DNA of 61,544 bases from an uncultured Clostridia bacterium (GCA_944351415.1 CALVPQ010000006.1:1-61544); one strand, 5' to 3'. Shown: positions 1 through 8,899, numbered from the stretch's first letter. Made by a program: numbers and translations. The notes: generated by a model not told the origin, from the sequence alone.

Positions 1-1
1 A

Positions 2-35
2 AGAACATATTAGACTACAAAATCTAACATGTTCT
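2..35 (-). terminator. hairpin downstream of yajC
   Basis: A 13-bp stem (2-14 with 23-35) and an 8-nt loop. In minus-strand RNA the single imperfect pair becomes a G-U wobble, so the fold suits the transcript running out of yajC. Any U-run on that strand lies beyond the window edge. On the plus strand the hairpin is followed by a T-rich run, so it may also end a gene to the left. Confidence 0.5.
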
Positions 36-74
36 CTCTTTTTTATTTGTTGTCCGTTTTAATCAAACAACATC

Positions 75-551
75 TTACATCTTCTTCTCTTTTTTTGATT
101 TTTTATTTTCTGCATCATTTTGCTGAGTTTGTTCTTCTACTTGAACCTGAGCTTCATTAACACTGCTAGTCTCATCTACTGTTACATTGCTGTTATCTTC
201 GCTATCCTTTGATTTTTTACTTTTATCTTCAGTTGTAGAAACAGCAGGTCCTGTTTTTTGTTCTTCATCTTTAAAGATAGTGTATATAGCATAGGCATCA
301 ACTGACATATACCCTTTTTTTGTATCTGTTCCTGTTTCAATAGTAACAATTTTTTTATCACCATCAAGTTGAAGGTCAACAATAGTGCCATAAACACCAC
401 TTGTAGTTAAAACCTTGTCTCCTCTTTTAAGAGAGTTGGTTTGTTCTTGCATTCTTTGATTTTCTTTTTTATTTCTTGCTGAAATCATAATTGGATAAAT
501 TATAATTAAAAGCACAATAAAAACAATAAGTATGATTTGTGTTGCGTCCAT
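75..551 (-). CDS. yajC: YajC, Sec translocase accessory subunit
   Basis: Small single-pass membrane protein of the Sec translocon, which works with SecDF in protein export. The 158 residues begin with one hydrophobic segment (about 5-23). The YajC core follows (about 30-88), with the family pattern of a basic stretch, a K-x-GD-x-V-x-T-x-x-G-x-x-G turn and beta strands. The last 65 residues are a low-complexity Glu/Lys/Ser/Thr/Gln tail that makes the protein longer than the usual ~90-110 residues. secD and secF are not in the window and would be expected further left. It lies 82 nt downstream of thrS on the same strand, with no clear terminator between them. Confidence 0.93.
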   Translation of the reverse strand: MDATQIILIVFIVLLIIIYPIMISARNKKENQRMQEQTNSLKRGDKVLTTSGVYGTIVDLQLDGDKKIVTIETGTDTKKGYMSVDAYAIYTIFKDEEQKTGPAVSTTEDKSKKSKDSEDNSNVTVDETSSVNEAQVQVEEQTQQNDAENKKSKKEKKM

Positions 552-633
552 ATTATCTCCTTTTAAATAAATTTATTAAACTTGACATAACAAAGTCTAA
601 CATAAATATACTAAAAATGTAAAATGAATTTTA

Positions 634-2394
634 TTATATTTTCTTTGTTTTTACTTCATTTTCAAGTCTGTCGATAAATTCTGACAGTATTAGACCTGAT
701 TTATTTTCAAATCCCCTTCCTCTGATAGAAATTGTTTTATTTTTTTCTTCTTCATCACCAACAATAATGAGATAAGGAATTTTCATTGAAAGAGCTTCTC
801 TTATTTTATAGCCTATTTTTTCATTTCTTATATCACTTGTAGCTCTAAAACCTTTTAATAAAAGTTGCTCCTTAATTTTTTCTACATAGTCATTATTTCT
901 TTCTGTTAAAGATAGCACTCTTACCTGTTCAGGAGCAAGCCATAATGGAAGCAATCCTTTAGTTTCCTCAAGAAGAAAGGCAATAAATCTGTCAAGAGAG
1001 CCAAGTATTGCTCTGTGTATAACAACTGGTCTTTGTTTCTGATTGTTTTCGTCTATATATTCAAGCTCAAACTTTTCAGGAAGTTGATAGTCAAGTTGAA
1101 CAGTAGAAAGTGTTACTTCATGACCGAGTGCACTATATACTTGAATGTCTATTTTAGGTCCATAGAAAGCAGCTTCCCCTTCAGCTTCATAATAATTTGC
1201 ACCTGTTGACTTTATAATCTCTCTAAGCGCATTTTCACTCTTTTCCCAAAGCTTATCATTACCAAAATATTTTGAAGTATCATTCTTGTCGCGAAGAGAT
1301 AATCTTAAAGTATAATTCTTAAATCCAAAATCCTTATATACCTCAAGTATCAAGGATATAACCCCTTTTATTTCATTAGCAATTTGCTCCGGTGTGCAGA
1401 AAATATGCGAGTCGTTTTGTGTGAAGGCTCTTGCTCTTTCAAGTCCACAAAGATTTCCGCTATCTTCAAATCTAAAATCATTTGCAATCTCTGCTATTCG
1501 TATAGGAAGGTCACGGTATGAGTGAAGAGAATGTTTAAACATAACCATGTGATGTGGACAGTTCATAGGTCGAAGCACATACGCCTCGTCATCAAGTTCC
1601 ATAGCAGGAAACATATCTTCTTTATAGTGTTCCCAATGTCCAGAAGTTTTATAAAGGTCAACATTTCCAAGCGATGGCGTCATGACATGCTTATACCCTT
1701 TTGAAATTTCTTTATCCATGATATAATCTGACAAAATTCTTCTTAAAATAAATCCATTTGGAAGATACATTGGAAGTCCTTTACCAATAAGTTCATCAAA
1801 CATAAAAATATTAAGTTCTTTGCCAAGTTTTCTATGGTCTCTTTGTTTTGCTTCTTCAACAAGCTTTAAATAATCTGCAAGTTCCTTTTTAGTTTTGAAG
1901 GCATAACAATATACCCTTTGAAGCATTTTGTTTTTTTCACTTCCACGCCAATATGCTCCATTTACAGCATGAATTTTAAAACCAAAATTCTGTAAACGTC
2001 TTGTGCTATCTACATGTGGACCTCGACAAAGGTCATAAAAATCGTTGCCAGTATAATAAAGCGAAACTTCTTCACCTTCTGGTAGTTCATTTATTATTTC
2101 AGTTTTATATTCATTATCAGCAAAAATCTTAAGAGCTTCATCTTTTGAAATAACTTTTTTTGTAAACTCTTCACCCCTATTAACAATTTCCTTCATTTTC
2201 TTTTCAATTTTTTCATACTCATCAGGAGTAATTGAATGAGAAAGGTCTATATCATAATAAAAGCCATTATCAATAGCAGGACCTATTGTAAGTTTTGTGT
2301 CTGGATATAGTTCCATCAAAGCTTTTGCAAGCACGTGTGCAAGAGAATGTCTTGCTTTCATAAGTTCTTCATCTTGTTCTTTTTTAATTTCCAT
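634..2394 (-). CDS. thrS: threonyl-tRNA synthetase, lacking the TGS domain
   Basis: Charges tRNA-Thr with threonine in the cytosol. I start it at the ATG at 2394, because AAGGAGAT lies just upstream of that codon, inside an in-frame extension that reaches 2415. The 586-residue protein opens almost directly into the N2 editing domain, with HSLAH (His16, His20) and a later C-R-G-P-H site. The class II catalytic core has MNCPHHM (zinc ligand), FRFEDSG (motif 2) and a GSLDRF motif 3, followed by an anticodon-binding domain. Typical ThrRS is about 640 residues with an N-terminal TGS domain, which is absent here. A T-box leader lies immediately upstream. Confidence 0.96.
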   Translation of the reverse strand: MEIKKEQDEELMKARHSLAHVLAKALMELYPDTKLTIGPAIDNGFYYDIDLSHSITPDEYEKIEKKMKEIVNRGEEFTKKVISKDEALKIFADNEYKTEIINELPEGEEVSLYYTGNDFYDLCRGPHVDSTRRLQNFGFKIHAVNGAYWRGSEKNKMLQRVYCYAFKTKKELADYLKLVEEAKQRDHRKLGKELNIFMFDELIGKGLPMYLPNGFILRRILSDYIMDKEISKGYKHVMTPSLGNVDLYKTSGHWEHYKEDMFPAMELDDEAYVLRPMNCPHHMVMFKHSLHSYRDLPIRIAEIANDFRFEDSGNLCGLERARAFTQNDSHIFCTPEQIANEIKGVISLILEVYKDFGFKNYTLRLSLRDKNDTSKYFGNDKLWEKSENALREIIKSTGANYYEAEGEAAFYGPKIDIQVYSALGHEVTLSTVQLDYQLPEKFELEYIDENNQKQRPVVIHRAILGSLDRFIAFLLEETKGLLPLWLAPEQVRVLSLTERNNDYVEKIKEQLLLKGFRATSDIRNEKIGYKIREALSMKIPYLIIVGDEEEKNKTISIRGRGFENKSGLILSEFIDRLENEVKTKKI

Positions 2395-2423
2395 TTTTAT
2401 CTCCTTTTTGGGCATTTTATAAT

Positions 2424-2616
2424 AAAAAAACGCCCTTAAAATAATTTAAGGACGATTTAAACAAAACCGCGGTTCCACCTTAATTGCAAAAGTGCCACTC
2501 ATTAAAACTTATCACCATAGCAGTGGTTTCAATATTATTTTAGCTAAGATTTTTCACCAACCAATCTCTCTCTATAAGCATCAAATAACTCTACTTGTCT
2601 GCTACTCCAAGTACAT
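2424..2616 (-). promoter_or_regulatory. T-box leader controlling thrS
   Basis: On the minus strand the leader contains the conserved T-box AAGGTGGAACCGCGG (plus-strand 2467-2481). It is followed by a 10-bp terminator hairpin (2431-2440 with 2445-2454, one G-U pair) and a run of seven T. The 5' part has the AGAGAG and GGTTGGTG motifs of the Stem I base and Stem III. Uncharged tRNA-Thr should stabilise the antiterminator and let thrS be transcribed. Stem I looks short (about 55 nt, with a TACTTG/CAAGTA hairpin), and I could not place an ACN specifier codon with confidence. Confidence 0.9.
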
Positions 2617-2622
2617 ACTCGC

Positions 2623-2651
2623 ATTTTATCACTAAAATTTAAAATTGTCAA
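2623..2651 (-). promoter_or_regulatory. sigma-A-type promoter of the thrS T-box transcript
   Basis: On the minus strand, TTGACA (2646-2651) is followed by 17 nt and then TAAAAT (2623-2628), preceded by a TG one base upstream. The predicted start is near 2616, just before Stem I of the T-box. Confidence 0.75.
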
Positions 2652-2670
2652 CTAAATTTTTTAAATATTT

Positions 2671-3450
2671 TTAAATCTTGTAAATCGGGCTTATGTTGTT
2701 ATAATTATTTTTTGTATTTATATTATTTATAGTTATTCGCTCTTCAAATATGCGTTCAAGAAGATTTGTTGCACTACTTGATTCTTTAAAATACAAATTT
2801 ATTTTTTGAGGAGAAAGGTCTATAACATTAGAGACTATGGACTCTTCATTAAACACTTTATTCTGATATTGTCCGTTATTTAAGGTAAATATTTTATAAC
2901 CATCATCTTCTTTAACAACACTTATTTCATCTTCACGAATATCCAAATTATCAACTAGAAACTTTAATAAATCAATAAAACTATCAGAAGAGATAAGATA
3001 ATCACTATTTTCATTCGATAAAGAAACAAGTTCTGCCCATTTTTCTTGAAGAGGCTTTAACTTAAAATAATAAAAAGACTCTAAAAATAAATCATGTTCC
3101 AAAACAAGATATTTTTTCACAATATATTTATCAGTTTCTTTATCAAAATTTAAAAGAGCCTTTTTAAAGGCAAGCATTCCTATTTTATCTTTTCTTGGAA
3201 AGATTAAAAAATTATCTAAAAAAGCCATTTTGAAATTTGTGCAAATAAGTTCTATTATACAAGATGTTATAAGAAGCTTTGCTTGCTCCTTAAACTTTTC
3301 GTTTATACCAACAAGAATTGATATATAGTTTTTATCTTCATCAATAGTAATTATTCCACCCATTTCTTGTAATGAGTTTAATAAAGATTTATATAAAATA
3401 TTTGCAACAGTTGTGTTCTCCGATTTAATATTAAGTGATATTTCCCACAT
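2671..3450 (-). CDS. ytxC: YtxC-like sporulation protein
   Basis: Member of the YtxC family, found in endospore formers and of unknown biochemical function. In Bacillus the gene also sits next to thrS, as here. The diagnostic part is residues ~125-170: ESFYYFKLKPLQEKW, then an acidic helix and FIDLLKFLVD. This matches the family pattern of an FRLK motif followed by a helix ending in LL-x-FV. The 259 residues lack a signal peptide or membrane segment. It faces the plus-strand lipoprotein gene head to head across about 130 nt. The family call rests on this motif and on synteny. Confidence 0.8.
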   Translation of the reverse strand: MWEISLNIKSENTTVANILYKSLLNSLQEMGGIITIDEDKNYISILVGINEKFKEQAKLLITSCIIELICTNFKMAFLDNFLIFPRKDKIGMLAFKKALLNFDKETDKYIVKKYLVLEHDLFLESFYYFKLKPLQEKWAELVSLSNENSDYLISSDSFIDLLKFLVDNLDIREDEISVVKEDDGYKIFTLNNGQYQNKVFNEESIVSNVIDLSPQKINLYFKESSSATNLLERIFEERITINNINTKNNYNNISPIYKI

Positions 3451-3525
3451 ATTTGCTCCTTGCTATAGTATTTTATGCAAGGCTTCAAAAAATACACTTA
3501 GAATTTAAAAATTAAATCAAATAAT

Positions 3526-3554
3526 TTGACAAATAAACGAAAAATATTGATAAT
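3526..3554 (+). promoter_or_regulatory. promoter of the lipoprotein gene
   Basis: TTGACA at 3526-3531, 17 nt, then GATAAT at 3549-3554. An AAGGA ribosome binding site lies at 3566-3570, 8 nt before the ATG at 3579. Confidence 0.8.
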
Positions 3555-3578
3555 ACTTATATATAAAGGAATGACAAT

Positions 3579-4340
3579 ATGAAAAAATCAATTAAAATGT
3601 TTTTAATATCGCTTTGTCTTTGTCCACTTTTGTTGCTCACAGCTTGTGGAACAACTTCATACTATACAATAACAGTTTCACCAAGTGATAGCGTGCTTGG
3701 TTCAGTGCTTGGCACATTAAGTGACTCAACTCAAGTTGAAGGCACAACAGTAACACTCACAGCTAAGGAAAATAGTGCTCAAACTAACCCTTTTATTTGC
3801 TGGATAAAAAATAATAACACGGTTGTATCTACTGACACTGCACTTACACTTACCTACAATAGTGAAACTGCTGGAAGGTACACCGCTCTGTTTGATGAAA
3901 CTAATCCTAACTCAATGATGTATGCAGCCTTTGATACAATTACATTTGAACCAATAGCTGATGTGACAGAAATAAACTTTACTTTAAGTTATTCAAGAAC
4001 AGCTAGCGGAAATGATGTATACACAACCCTTGCAAGAGGTTCCCTTTCAACAGAAAACACATACACATCTGACCATACATCTGTTTTATATCTTGGCTCT
4101 GTTGGGACTATCAGTAGTTATCAGTATAGATTTAGACTTAATATAACATTAGTAGATTCAAATGGAGCAGAAACTTCTTATAGCCTTACAAGTCAGGCAA
4201 TTCTAAATAATTCTTCCTTTAATAGCACAAGGGATTATGAAATAACGATTTATGATAGTAATTCAGATAGCGATATTGTTTTGTCTTTTGTAAAGTTAAG
4301 CAAAGAATTATTCTCGTCAGCTGATACTCAACTTTTATAA
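3579..4340 (+). CDS. putative lipoprotein of unknown function
   Basis: A 253-residue exported lipoprotein. It has a basic N-terminus, a hydrophobic core (about 8-21) and the lipobox LTAC with Cys23, so it should be lipid-anchored outside the cell. The mature part is rich in Thr, Ser and Tyr and has a beta-sheet look. An early stretch (about 28-105) resembles the bacterial repeat type in which a poorly conserved sequence is followed by an aromatic-rich strand, as in cell-wall adhesins, but I cannot name a family. It is one of the few plus-strand genes, with its own promoter and its own terminator. Confidence 0.8.
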   Translation: MKKSIKMFLISLCLCPLLLLTACGTTSYYTITVSPSDSVLGSVLGTLSDSTQVEGTTVTLTAKENSAQTNPFICWIKNNNTVVSTDTALTLTYNSETAGRYTALFDETNPNSMMYAAFDTITFEPIADVTEINFTLSYSRTASGNDVYTTLARGSLSTENTYTSDHTSVLYLGSVGTISSYQYRFRLNITLVDSNGAETSYSLTSQAILNNSSFNSTRDYEITIYDSNSDSDIVLSFVKLSKELFSSADTQLL

Positions 4341-4354
4341 AATATAAAAAAATT

Positions 4355-4389
4355 AAAATAAAAGAAGGCAAGTTGCCTTCTTTTATTTT
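4355..4389. terminator. bidirectional terminator
   Basis: Perfect 17-base complementary arms (4355-4371 and 4373-4389) with A-rich and T-rich flanks. The hairpin therefore ends both the plus-strand lipoprotein transcript and the minus-strand 43-codon gene. Confidence 0.9.
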
Positions 4390-4398
4390 GGCTGAAAA

Positions 4399-4530
4399 CT
4401 ATTTGCAATCCTTTGTTGAACTTGTTTTAGAACCGCAACTTTTAGCTTCTTTAGATGCCTCTACATTTTTTGCAGATTTTGACATCTTGCCCTTGGCACT
4501 TTTCCCCATTTTGGAATTTTTACCAAACAT
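4399..4530 (-). CDS. 43-residue Lys/Ser-rich peptide with two cysteines
   Basis: A short gene supported by an excellent ribosome binding site: GGGAGGTG ends 6 nt before the ATG at 4530. A strong terminator lies 10 nt past the stop. The peptide begins MFGKNSKMGK and ends TSSTKDCK. It has 12 lysines, 9 serines, two cysteines (positions 32 and 42) and no hydrophobic segment, so it should be soluble, very basic and disordered. I do not recognise it. Its composition is like that of small spore or coat-associated peptides of clostridia, but that is only a guess. An 11-bp inverted repeat sits directly against its ribosome binding site. Confidence 0.7.
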   Translation of the reverse strand: MFGKNSKMGKSAKGKMSKSAKNVEASKEAKSCGSKTSSTKDCK

Positions 4531-4543
4531 AGTTTTCACCTCC

Positions 4544-4592
4544 CTGTTATCAAGGTATACAACCTTGTAATTTAATTATGGCTTGATAACAG
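4544..4592 (-). promoter_or_regulatory. inverted repeat abutting the ribosome binding site of the 43-residue peptide
   Basis: CTGTTATCAAG (4544-4554) and CTTGATAACAG (4582-4592) are perfect 11-base complements separated by 27 nt. The gap also contains CAAGG/CCTTG arms that compete for part of the outer stem. In the minus-strand RNA the 3' arm ends exactly where GGGAGG begins. It could be an RNA switch at the ribosome binding site or a DNA operator. Confidence 0.55.
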
Positions 4593-4689
4593 AAAAATAT
4601 ACATAATATAAGAATAATTTTCTATCCATTAATATTTGGGAAAAAAGGCTATAGTAGATAAAATGTTTTTAGAACATATTAAATATATA

Positions 4690-4731
4690 AAAAAACGACT
4701 TTCTAAATATTGATTAGAAAAATCGTTTTTA
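4690..4731 (-). terminator. terminator after the DUF1292 gene
   Basis: Long hairpin AAAACGA...TCGTTTT with an inner TTTCTA/TAGAAA stem. On the minus strand it is followed by a run of T. It lies 24 nt past the stop codon. Confidence 0.75.
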
Positions 4732-4754
4732 CTTAAAAACATAAACGTCTGGAA

Positions 4755-5222
4755 TTATTTTGTTGTTTTCTTTGTTTTTCCAGCAGTTTTTGAAGTTGAT
4801 GTTGTCTTTTTAGCAGGTTCTTTTGCTGCTTTAGTTGTTGTTTCTTTAGCCGCTGTTTTCTTGGATTTTTCTGCATTTTGAGCATCTTCAAGAAGGTCGT
4901 AGTATTTATCAAATACTGCAATAGCAACTTCTTCATCTTCTTCAACTTTTACGATTGAATTACCATCTTTATCTTGGTCAATCACAAACACGATTGCTTC
5001 ATCATCGGCAATTCCTTCAATTTTATCCATTGGTTTTAAAACACAATATAATCTTTTTTCTTTTCTTACTTCATAAGGAATAACAGCAATTTGCTCAAAA
5101 GTTAATTGTCTGCCATTTTCGTCCATAAGAACAATAGGGTCTCTATTGTCTTGGTCAAGAAGCACATCAAGAATATCAATAGGTTTTAATTCCTCGTTAT
5201 TTTCAGTTTTCTTTTCTTCCAT
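4755..5222 (-). CDS. DUF1292 domain protein with a basic tail
   Basis: A 155-residue cytosolic protein. Residues ~15-108 fit DUF1292, a small domain common in Firmicutes and often encoded directly after ruvX. The pattern is D-P-I-V-L-x-D-E-x-G, then a Y-x-V-L-K-P strand and a D-D-E-A-I-V-F strand. The last ~40 residues are a Lys/Thr/Ala-rich tail like those of nucleic-acid-binding proteins, and longer than most family members carry. It starts 2 nt after the ruvX stop and is followed by a terminator, so the two are co-transcribed. The function of the domain is unknown. Confidence 0.85.
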   Translation of the reverse strand: MEEKKTENNEELKPIDILDVLLDQDNRDPIVLMDENGRQLTFEQIAVIPYEVRKEKRLYCVLKPMDKIEGIADDEAIVFVIDQDKDGNSIVKVEEDEEVAIAVFDKYYDLLEDAQNAEKSKKTAAKETTTKAAKEPAKKTTSTSKTAGKTKKTTK

Positions 5223-5224
5223 AT

Positions 5225-5650
5225 TTAATCCCCTTTTAAATTTTCTATAAATGTCTGCAAAATTAGTTGTGCAGCTATTTTATCGATGAGTTCCTTTCGC
5301 TTTTCCCTTCGAACACCGCTCGATATTAAAATATCTTCCGCCTCAGCCGAGGTTAAGCGCTCATCTATAAAATGAACTTTAACACCAGAGTAGAGTGCAA
5401 GTTTTTCACCAAAAGCTCTATGCAATTTTGCTCTTTCACCTTCAGTGCCGTCCATATTCAGTGGTAATCCCATTGCAACTTCATCAACATCATTATCTTT
5501 GATAATTTTATCTAAGTGTTTTAATGCATCTTCTTCGCCATGATTTTGATACACTTCATAAGGACTAGAGATAATACATAACTGGTCACTTAAAGCAATT
5601 CCAATACGTTTATCTCCATAATCCACTCCCATCTTTCTATGCTTTTGCAT
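5225..5650 (-). CDS. ruvX: RuvX / YqgF-type Holliday junction resolvase homologue
   Basis: A 141-residue RNase H-fold nuclease of the YqgF family, implicated in pre-16S rRNA 5' end processing and proposed as a Holliday junction resolvase. The catalytic pattern is complete: GVDYGDKRIG near the N-terminus (first Asp), GLPLNMDGTEG in the middle and an I-D-E-R-L-T motif near residue 95. GGAGATGT lies 4-5 nt before the ATG. It is followed directly by the DUF1292 gene, as in many clostridia. Confidence 0.93.
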   Translation of the reverse strand: MQKHRKMGVDYGDKRIGIALSDQLCIISSPYEVYQNHGEEDALKHLDKIIKDNDVDEVAMGLPLNMDGTEGERAKLHRAFGEKLALYSGVKVHFIDERLTSAEAEDILISSGVRREKRKELIDKIAAQLILQTFIENLKGD

Positions 5651-5726
5651 TACATCTCCATAATGAGTATACCCTTTTATACAAATTTAGTCAAACAATT
5701 TAGACAACTTTTTAATTATTTTGTGA

Positions 5727-6392
5727 TTATTTTATAAAGGATAAAATAGATATTAGGTCATCTGTGTGTTTTATTGTCTCGTTCCAAAAAAGTTTATTAT
5801 CAAAATGAGCATCATCTGGATTTATACATATTGTTTTTATTCCAGTTTTATAAACATCTTCATCATTCTTCCCATTTCCAAAGAACAGCACTTGATTTGG
5901 ATTTAATCTAAGGTTTTTCATAACTATATCCACATATTGGCTTTTATCTTCAATATGATGTTCAAGAACTGTTATATCAAATAATTTTCCATTTTCATCA
6001 AATAGCAACTCTTGTGCCTCTATTTTGTAGATATACTTTTTACATTCTCCCAAGACCTCATCTATTATATTTTTTATTCCACCAGACAAAATAATAATTT
6101 TTATATCATTTTCATATAAAAATCTAAATACTTCTTCTGCATTATCAAGAAGCGAAGTGTCTTTTGAAATTTCCTTTAAAAGATTTTTACTTACACCAGC
6201 ATCTCGATAGACTTTAATTACTTCTTTAGCCCATTGATTATAATCAAATTCACCCTTACAATATTTTCCATATAAAATTTCATCGTCTTTTTCTCTTCCA
6301 ATTTTATTCCATACTCGTGCCCAACTATTTGGAAGCTTGCTTGGTTTACTTAATGTTCCATCAAAATCAAATATAATAAGTTTAGTTTTCAT
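5727..6392 (-). CDS. HAD-superfamily phosphatase, SerB-like
   Basis: A 221-residue soluble phosphatase of the haloacid dehalogenase superfamily. Motif I is FDFDGTLS (residues 8-15, with nucleophile and acid Asp), motif II is ILSGG around residue 100, and motif III/IV is FFGNGKNDEDV near 172. The helical insert after motif I places it in the subclass of phosphoserine-phosphatase-like enzymes. The substrate cannot be told from sequence. It starts 11 nt after the polA stop, so it probably belongs to the polA transcript. Confidence 0.85.
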   Translation of the reverse strand: MKTKLIIFDFDGTLSKPSKLPNSWARVWNKIGREKDDEILYGKYCKGEFDYNQWAKEVIKVYRDAGVSKNLLKEISKDTSLLDNAEEVFRFLYENDIKIIILSGGIKNIIDEVLGECKKYIYKIEAQELLFDENGKLFDITVLEHHIEDKSQYVDIVMKNLRLNPNQVLFFGNGKNDEDVYKTGIKTICINPDDAHFDNKLFWNETIKHTDDLISILSFIK

Positions 6393-6403
6393 TTAAACTC
6401 CAG

Positions 6404-8899
6404 TTATTTACAGTCATATAAACTTTCTCCAATACCCATCGACACTATAAGTGGAACTTGCAATTTAGCAACGTCTTCCATCTCATTTTTAAGTATTTCT
6501 TTAACTTTTTCTTCCTCGCCTGGATAAGTATCAACTATCAACTCATCGTGAATTTGAAGAATAAGTTGGCTTTTTAATTTTTCACTTTTCATTCTGTTAA
6601 AGACTTTTATCATTGCAAGTTTTATTATATCAGAAGCAGTGCCTTGAAGTGGCATATTCATTGCAACCCTTTCACCAAAAGCACGTGTATAATATTTTGA
6701 AGATTTAAGTTCTGGTATTTTTCTTATTCGCCCAAACTTAGTGATTGCATACCCGTGTTCTTTTGCAAAGTTGACATTATTGTCCATAAATTTTTTTACG
6801 TTAGGATACCTTGTAAAATAAGATTTAATATAATTTTTAGCTCTTTCCACAGAGGACTTTATATTTTGTGAAAGACCATAATCACTTATTCCATAAATAA
6901 TACCAAAGTTAACCGCTTTTGCCTCCCTTCTTTGCTCGGCTGTTACATCTAGAGGAGAAACATTAAATATTTGAGATGCCGTTAAAGTATGTATATCCTT
7001 ACCATTTTTATAAGAGTCAATAAGAGCTTGTTCGTTAGACATATCAGCAAGAAGCCTTAATTCAATTTGATTATAATCGGCAGAAATTATCTTGCCATTA
7101 TCAAATTTTGATACAAAGATTTTTCTTAAATTTTTTCCAAGTGCATCTCTTGTTGGAATATTTTGCAAATTAGGTTCACTGCTTGACAATCTACCTGTGC
7201 TTGTTAATGTCTGGTTAAAGGTTGTATGAATAACATCGCCACGCTCTTTAATAAGCTTTTTATACACATCAATATATGTATTTTTTATTTTTGCAAACTT
7301 CCTATAAGTTAAAATATCATTAACTAGCGGAATATATTTAAGTTCTTCAAGCACTAATGCCTTAGTTGAATTACGTTTATTGTTATAGGCTTTAATACCC
7401 AGTTTTTCAAAGAGAATATATGCAACCTGCTTTGGCGAATTTATATTAAATTCTTCCCCTGCCTCTTGATAAATATTTTTAGTAAGGCTTGAAAGACTTT
7501 CACTAAACTCGTTGTCGAGTTCATCAAGCTTTTCTTCATTTATTCTAAAACCATTTTGTTCCATAAAAAAGAGTATTTCAATTAAAGGCTTTTCAATATC
7601 ATTATAAATAAAATCAAGCTTTTGTTTCTTAAGTTGTTCAGTTAAATTCAAATAGCTATTATAAAAATTTTCGAGAGCTATCTCCTCACTTGCCTTTATA
7701 CCTGCATTTATAATATATTCTGCAACTGACAAATCAAAATAATTATTAAGCTTTATATCATAACCTTCTAAAGCATGCATATCAGCTTTTGCAGAATAAG
7801 TTATTTTTAAAATTTTATTATTTTCAAAAATATTCTTTATTTGAGATGAAATATCATTAAAATTTACCGTATCAAACATACTTAAATTTTTTTCAAGATA
7901 ATATATTTTACCATCTATCAAAAATTCCATTTTATGTAAATCATAAGGGAAAAATTTCCCTTTAAAGTTACTAAAAACTTCTATGTTATCACTATTTAAA
8001 GCCTGTCTTTCAAACTTTGTTGTCTCTAAATTTGTAATTTGAACATTACTAAAAAGCGACTGATTATTAGTAAGAGAACTAAAATCCATTTTTTTAAAAA
8101 ATTCATAAACTGAATATGAAAAAGGAAATTTTAATACACAATCATCAAGATTAAAATTAAATTGACAATTTGTTCTTATGGTTGCAAGGTCTTTTGAAAT
8201 ATAAGCCATCTCTTTATCTAAAACAAGTTTTTCCTTAAGTTTTCCATTAATATTATCAATATTTTTATATACATTATCAAGATTCCCATACTCATCAATT
8301 AAAGCATGAGCAGTTTTTTCTCCAACACCTTTTACCCCAGGAATATTGTCAGATGTATCGCCCATTAAGGCTTTTAATTCTATAACTTGACTTGGTGATA
8401 TATTATATAACTCTTTAAGCCTTTTTTCATCAACCTTTTCAACTTCACTTACACCCTTTTTTGTAAGCCACACAACAGTGTTATCATCAATAAGTTGCAA
8501 TAAGTCTCTATCTCCAGAGAGAATAAATTTTTTACAGCTATTGTTTTTTGCTATAGTGCCTATAATATCGTCTGCCTCAATCCCAGAAATTTCCGCAGTT
8601 TTTATATCCATAGCATTTAGCATTTCCTTAATTAATGGAAATTGAGATATTAATTCTTCAGGAGTTGCCTTTCTTTGCATTTTATACTCTGAATAAATTT
8701 GATTTCGGAAAGTCTTTCGTGCATGGTCAAAAGCAATAACAATATGGCTTGGCTTTTCTTCATGAATAATCTTTATTAAAATGTTAGCAAACCCAAAAAC
8801 TGCTCCTGAGGGCTGACCTTCTCTATTAGATAAAAAAGGAAGAGCATAAAATGCTCTATTTGCTATACTATTCCCATCAACAATTAACAACTTTTCCAT
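6404..8899 (-). CDS. polA: DNA polymerase I
   Basis: Repair and Okazaki-fragment polymerase of 831 residues. Residues 1-~285 form the 5' nuclease domain (LIVDGNSIANRAF start, GIEADDIIGT, SGDRDLLQL, MGDTSDNIPGVKGVGEKTA). Residues ~300-460 hold a 3'-5' exonuclease fold in which I do not find the DxE metal residues, as in many Gram-positive Pol I proteins. The polymerase domain fills the C-terminus: TGRLSSSEPNLQNIP, SADYNQIELR, RREAKAVNFGIIYG and IHDELIVD. It begins 2 nt after the stop of the small membrane protein, so the two are coupled behind the same structured leader. Confidence 0.97.
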   Translation of the reverse strand: MEKLLIVDGNSIANRAFYALPFLSNREGQPSGAVFGFANILIKIIHEEKPSHIVIAFDHARKTFRNQIYSEYKMQRKATPEELISQFPLIKEMLNAMDIKTAEISGIEADDIIGTIAKNNSCKKFILSGDRDLLQLIDDNTVVWLTKKGVSEVEKVDEKRLKELYNISPSQVIELKALMGDTSDNIPGVKGVGEKTAHALIDEYGNLDNVYKNIDNINGKLKEKLVLDKEMAYISKDLATIRTNCQFNFNLDDCVLKFPFSYSVYEFFKKMDFSSLTNNQSLFSNVQITNLETTKFERQALNSDNIEVFSNFKGKFFPYDLHKMEFLIDGKIYYLEKNLSMFDTVNFNDISSQIKNIFENNKILKITYSAKADMHALEGYDIKLNNYFDLSVAEYIINAGIKASEEIALENFYNSYLNLTEQLKKQKLDFIYNDIEKPLIEILFFMEQNGFRINEEKLDELDNEFSESLSSLTKNIYQEAGEEFNINSPKQVAYILFEKLGIKAYNNKRNSTKALVLEELKYIPLVNDILTYRKFAKIKNTYIDVYKKLIKERGDVIHTTFNQTLTSTGRLSSSEPNLQNIPTRDALGKNLRKIFVSKFDNGKIISADYNQIELRLLADMSNEQALIDSYKNGKDIHTLTASQIFNVSPLDVTAEQRREAKAVNFGIIYGISDYGLSQNIKSSVERAKNYIKSYFTRYPNVKKFMDNNVNFAKEHGYAITKFGRIRKIPELKSSKYYTRAFGERVAMNMPLQGTASDIIKLAMIKVFNRMKSEKLKSQLILQIHDELIVDTYPGEEEKVKEILKNEMEDVAKLQVPLIVSMGIGESLYDCK

